Shown in pieces: positions 52,699 to 54,797 of a DNA stretch of 54,797 nucleotides. How positions within the stretch are numbered: the stretch's first letter is position 1; every line of letters begins with the position of its first letter. Both the position numbers and the translations under genes were made by a program. Source of the DNA: an uncultured Eubacterium sp. (GTDB taxonomy: Bacteria > Bacillota > Clostridia > Lachnospirales > Lachnospiraceae); contig CAJTTQ010000007.1 in assembly GCA_910579145.1 (NCBI GenBank), forward strand, positions 1-54,797. The letters are read 5' to 3'. Below the pieces are notes generated by a model, which saw only the letters and a program-made list of their open reading frames with translations, was not told the DNA's origin and ran no database searches.

Positions 52699-52869
52699 AT
52701 CCTCCTTATTGTGCATGTTCTTTGCACATGATCGCAAGTTTGACCGCAAGGTCACAACTTGCCAAGCGAATGAAGTTCGCTTTATCCTCCTTATTGTGCA
52801 CGGTTTCTGCACATGATCACAAGTTTGACCGCAGGTCACAACTTGCCAAGCGAACATCGTTCGCTTTAT
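52699..52869. repeat. Tandem 85-bp duplication between rnfC and rnfD
   Basis: Copy 1 is 52699-52783 and copy 2 is 52784-52869. On the coding (minus) strand each has three short hairpins: AAGCGAA/TTCGCTT, AAGTTGTGACC/GGTCAAACTT and TGTGCA/TGCACA, and ends with AATAAGGAGGAT, a ribosome binding site. Only the copy next to rnfD is followed by a start codon. Differences sit mostly in the hairpin loops. Copy 2 runs to the end of rnfC. Confidence 0.9.
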
Positions 52870-54188
52870 TTCCTAGCACTATCCATCACAGCTCGTCTCG
52901 CCTGCTTAAATGACTGAGTGAGCCTCCGTTTCGCCGGACAGACATACGTACATGTTCCACACTCGTAACACTCCATGCCGTTCAGTTTCTGGAACAGTTC
53001 CAGATCCGAGCGTTCTGCTGCCTCTGCCATTTTCTGCGGTACGAGATGGCTCGGACACACAGTTGCGCAGCGGCCGCAGCGGATACAGTTTGTCGGCTCA
53101 CACGCTGCCACTTCGTCTTTTGACATTGCCAAAATTGATGAACTTGTCTTTGTGATCGGCACATTCAGGTCGTACATCGCCATTCCCATCATCGGGCCGC
53201 CGGAAATGATCTTTTCCGCGCCTCCCTCGACAAGTCCGCCAGCTTCTTCCAAGAGCTCGGCATGGCTCATCCCAAATTTTACCTCATAATTCTGCGGCCT
53301 TGCCATCGCGTCCCCGGTCAGCGTCATAACGCGGCTGATCGACGGTATGCTCCTGCAAACGGCATCATACACAGCCAAAACAGTCTGCACATTGTCCACC
53401 ACGCAGCCCGCGTCTGCCGGAAGCATTTTCGAATAAATCTTTCTTCCTGTCGTAACGTATATAACCTGACGCTCCGCCCCCTGCGGATACTTCGTTTTAA
53501 GCGCCTTCACTGAGATCATGGGCTCATCCTGTGTCAGATAACTCAGTTTTGAGATCGCCTCCGGTTTATTGTCCTCGATCGCGATGATACCTTTCGCGTT
53601 GTCAAACAGGCGCAGCAACACCTTCAATCCCATGATCAGCTGTTCCGGTTTTTCCAGCATCAGGCGGTAATCTGACGTGAGGTATGGCTCACATTCCGCG
53701 CCGTTTATGATGACATAATCAATCTGATCTTCATTTTTCGGCGTCACCTTTACATTTGTTGGGAATCCGGCGCCGCCCATGCCGACAATGCCGGCGTCCT
53801 TAATGATCTGACGGATCTCTTCTTTGGAAAGCGCCGTATAATCCCGCTCCTCGCCGAAGCCCTCAACCGCTTCGTATTCCCCGTCGTTTTCGATGACAAC
53901 ACAATTTGCCTTCGCTCCCGAACCGGTTAACCTCTGCTCGATCTTCGTTACTTTTCCAGAAACAGAACTTACGATATTCGCGGAGATAAACCCGCCCGCT
54001 TCCCCGATGATCTGTCCCATTTTCACCGCATCCCCTACGGAAACGGTCGGTTTGGCGGGGGCCCCGATATGCTGGCTCATTGGAAATACCAGTTCATCCT
54101 TCGGCATCACTACCTGGATCGGATTGTCCATACTCAGCTCTTTTCCCTCGTATGGATGCGTTCCCCCTTTAAAGGTTGAATTTCCCAA
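52866..54188 (-). CDS. rnfC: Rnf complex subunit RnfC
   Basis: RnfC is the peripheral NADH-binding subunit. The 440-residue product starts with TTG (54188), seven bases after GGAGGAG; no other start fits as well. Seen: N-terminal FKGGTHPYEGKEL, the NuoF-like region GMGGAGFPTNVK (about 135-147) and NGAECEPYLTSD, a SLBB-like part, and two 4Fe-4S motifs CIRCGRCATVCP and CYECGTCTYVCP near 368 and 407. It is the first gene of the operon. Confidence 0.95.
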   Translation of the reverse strand: MGNSTFKGGTHPYEGKELSMDNPIQVVMPKDELVFPMSQHIGAPAKPTVSVGDAVKMGQIIGEAGGFISANIVSSVSGKVTKIEQRLTGSGAKANCVVIENDGEYEAVEGFGEERDYTALSKEEIRQIIKDAGIVGMGGAGFPTNVKVTPKNEDQIDYVIINGAECEPYLTSDYRLMLEKPEQLIMGLKVLLRLFDNAKGIIAIEDNKPEAISKLSYLTQDEPMISVKALKTKYPQGAERQVIYVTTGRKIYSKMLPADAGCVVDNVQTVLAVYDAVCRSIPSISRVMTLTGDAMARPQNYEVKFGMSHAELLEEAGGLVEGGAEKIISGGPMMGMAMYDLNVPITKTSSSILAMSKDEVAACEPTNCIRCGRCATVCPSHLVPQKMAEAAERSDLELFQKLNGMECYECGTCTYVCPAKRRLTQSFKQARRAVMDSARK

Positions 54189-54247
54189 GTAAATCCTCCT
54201 CCTTTTATATGTTTTCTTAATTTTTTAAGCTCTTACTGACAACCTCT

Positions 54248-54276
54248 ATCATAACACTTTTTTCGACAAAAAACAA
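54248..54276 (-). promoter_or_regulatory. Promoter of the rnfCDGEAB operon
   Basis: Minus strand: -35 TTGTTT (54271-54276), 17-base spacer, -10 TATGAT (54248-54253), about 55 bases before the TTG start of rnfC. Confidence 0.7.
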
Positions 54277-54294
54277 GTATTCGTACAAGCCTGA

Positions 54295-54333
54295 TGAAAA
54301 AAAAGGTGCCGTAAAACCTCGCACCTTGTTTTT
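54295..54333 (-). terminator. Intrinsic terminator between the right-edge genes and the rnf promoter
   Basis: Stem AAGGTGC (54303-54309) with GCACCTT (54321-54327); on the minus strand it is followed by eight T residues, on the plus strand by GTTTTT. A second hairpin AGGGCAA/TTGCCCT at 54362-54386 has no T tract. Confidence 0.75.
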
Positions 54334-54392
54334 CAATAAAACTGCTGCCCCAAAGTGAAACAGGGCAACGGCACCGCCATTGCCCTATGTCA

Positions 54393-54548
54393 TCAGCACA
54401 GACCGTTTTCCTGTACTCCCTGTGTATGCTCATGCAGCAGATGATACTTTTCTTTCGTTGCCATTCCGCCCCGGATATGCCGTTCCGACTTGTTTATATC
54501 AAGGATCTTCCTCGCCTGTGCCGCCAAGGTCGGATTGATCTGCATCAT
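54393..54548 (-). CDS. Short unrecognised reading frame, possibly a gene remnant
   Basis: A 51-codon frame from an ATG-ATG pair at 54548 to TGA at 54393 gives an amphipathic, charged product (LAAQARKILDINKSERHIRG, then MATKEKYHLLHEHTQGV). The same frame is open back to the stop of the fibronectin-domain gene at 54615, but the first part (WHPFLSPP) does not look like it. No ribosome binding site is visible. The composition looks protein-like, so it may be the end of a decayed regulatory or mobile-element gene; I cannot place it in a family. Confidence 0.3.
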   Translation of the reverse strand: MMQINPTLAAQARKILDINKSERHIRGGMATKEKYHLLHEHTQGVQENGLC

Positions 54549-54614
54549 GCGTTCTGTTACGTCCTTATGTATGGTTGGCGGTGAAAGGAATGGATGCCAA
54601 CATCTGCAAGAACA

Positions 54615-54797
54615 TTATATGCAGATCGAAACTCCTCGCTTTCCCCTCCAATCACTAAAATCCAGATCTCCATCTCTCACTGCGCTTATTTGAAAGTAAT
54701 ACGTTCTCCCCGGCCACAAGTTCCGGATCGTTATTTTCCCTTTCACGTTTTCTCTATAAACGATTTCCTTCCCCTTCATGTTTTTATTGAGAGAATA
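54615..54797 (-). CDS. C-terminal fibronectin type III domain of a surface protein (partial)
   Basis: Sixty codons, open to the right edge, ending with TAA at 54615. The phrase VKGKITIRNLWPGRTYYFQI followed by SAVRDGDLDFSDWRG is the end of an FN3 domain as found in repeated surface proteins of Clostridia. There is no start codon with a ribosome binding site, so the gene begins beyond the window. Confidence 0.65.
   Translation of the reverse strand, partial: YSLNKNMKGKEIVYRENVKGKITIRNLWPGRTYYFQISAVRDGDLDFSDWRGKRGVSICI

Noticed and set aside
52699..52869. Plus-strand frame over the rnfC-rnfD repeats as a small gene
   Set aside because: Antisense to rnfD, without a ribosome binding site; the repeated residues simply reflect the duplicated DNA.
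54393..54797. Fibronectin-domain gene and the following in-frame stretch as one protein broken by a stop
   Set aside because: The FN3 domain ends naturally at the TAA and the next dozen residues do not resemble an extension, so a single nonsense event is less likely than two separate pieces.

Overview
The window reads as a chromosomal segment of a spore-forming, anaerobic Lachnospiraceae-type member of Clostridia (Bacillota). This rests on gene content seen directly: an Rnf complex in the clostridial order rnfC-D-G-E-A-B, LL-diaminopimelate aminotransferase (DapL), AddAB instead of RecBCD, ClpC next to RadA, a CwlD-type amidase, and many secreted proteins with Lys-rich Ig-like domains. Starts are mostly preceded by GGAGG-type ribosome binding sites. 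No phage, integrase, transposase or CRISPR array was found.

Layout. (1) 1-17114, all minus strand: a dense run read addB-addA-methyltransferase-glucosaminidase-cohesin/cadherin-like membrane protein-clpC-small conserved protein-radA-two membrane proteins, ending with the N-terminus of an LRR surface protein cut by the window edge. It joins DNA repair (AddAB, RadA) with proteostasis (ClpC) and cell-wall turnover. (2) 17.2-19.9 kb: a membrane-anchored FMN-binding-like protein, glutamine-dependent NAD synthetase, and a structured RNA best explained as 6S RNA with a clear promoter and terminator. (3) 20.0-28.0 kb: a teichoic-acid-type cluster of one stand-alone CDP-glycerol glycerophosphotransferase and three fusions of a GT2 glycosyltransferase to the same transferase domain. 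(4) 28.0-33.5 kb: a DUF1002 protein, dapL, divergent dinB with a LexA-like site in its promoter, and a FliK-like protein. (5) 33.6-38.3 kb: MATE transporter, leuS and an L,D-transpeptidase. (6) 38.4-40.5 kb: a visibly AT-rich two-gene island, a YwgA-like protein overlapping an HD-domain phosphohydrolase, with its own strong promoter and an inverted repeat; this is the least explained module here. (7) 40.6-48.7 kb: DedA protein, tRNA-Cys, tRNA-Glu, a CotH-type secreted protein, a second L,D-transpeptidase, CwlD-type amidase and a GH18 hydrolase. (8) 48.8-54.3 kb: the six-gene Rnf operon with promoter, an 85-bp tandemly duplicated element between rnfC and rnfD, and a nested-stem terminator. The right edge holds the C-terminus of a fibronectin-III surface protein and one short unrecognised reading frame.

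How the genes fit together: Rnf couples reduced ferredoxin oxidation to NAD reduction and ion export; NadE supplies the NAD; DapL makes diaminopimelate for the peptidoglycan that the L,D-transpeptidases, amidase, glucosaminidase and GH18 enzyme cross-link or cut; the glycerophosphotransferases probably add a wall or capsule polymer; AddAB, RadA and DinB form a DNA repair/SOS set.

All calls are from reading the sequence only; family names are from memory of motifs and no database search was run.
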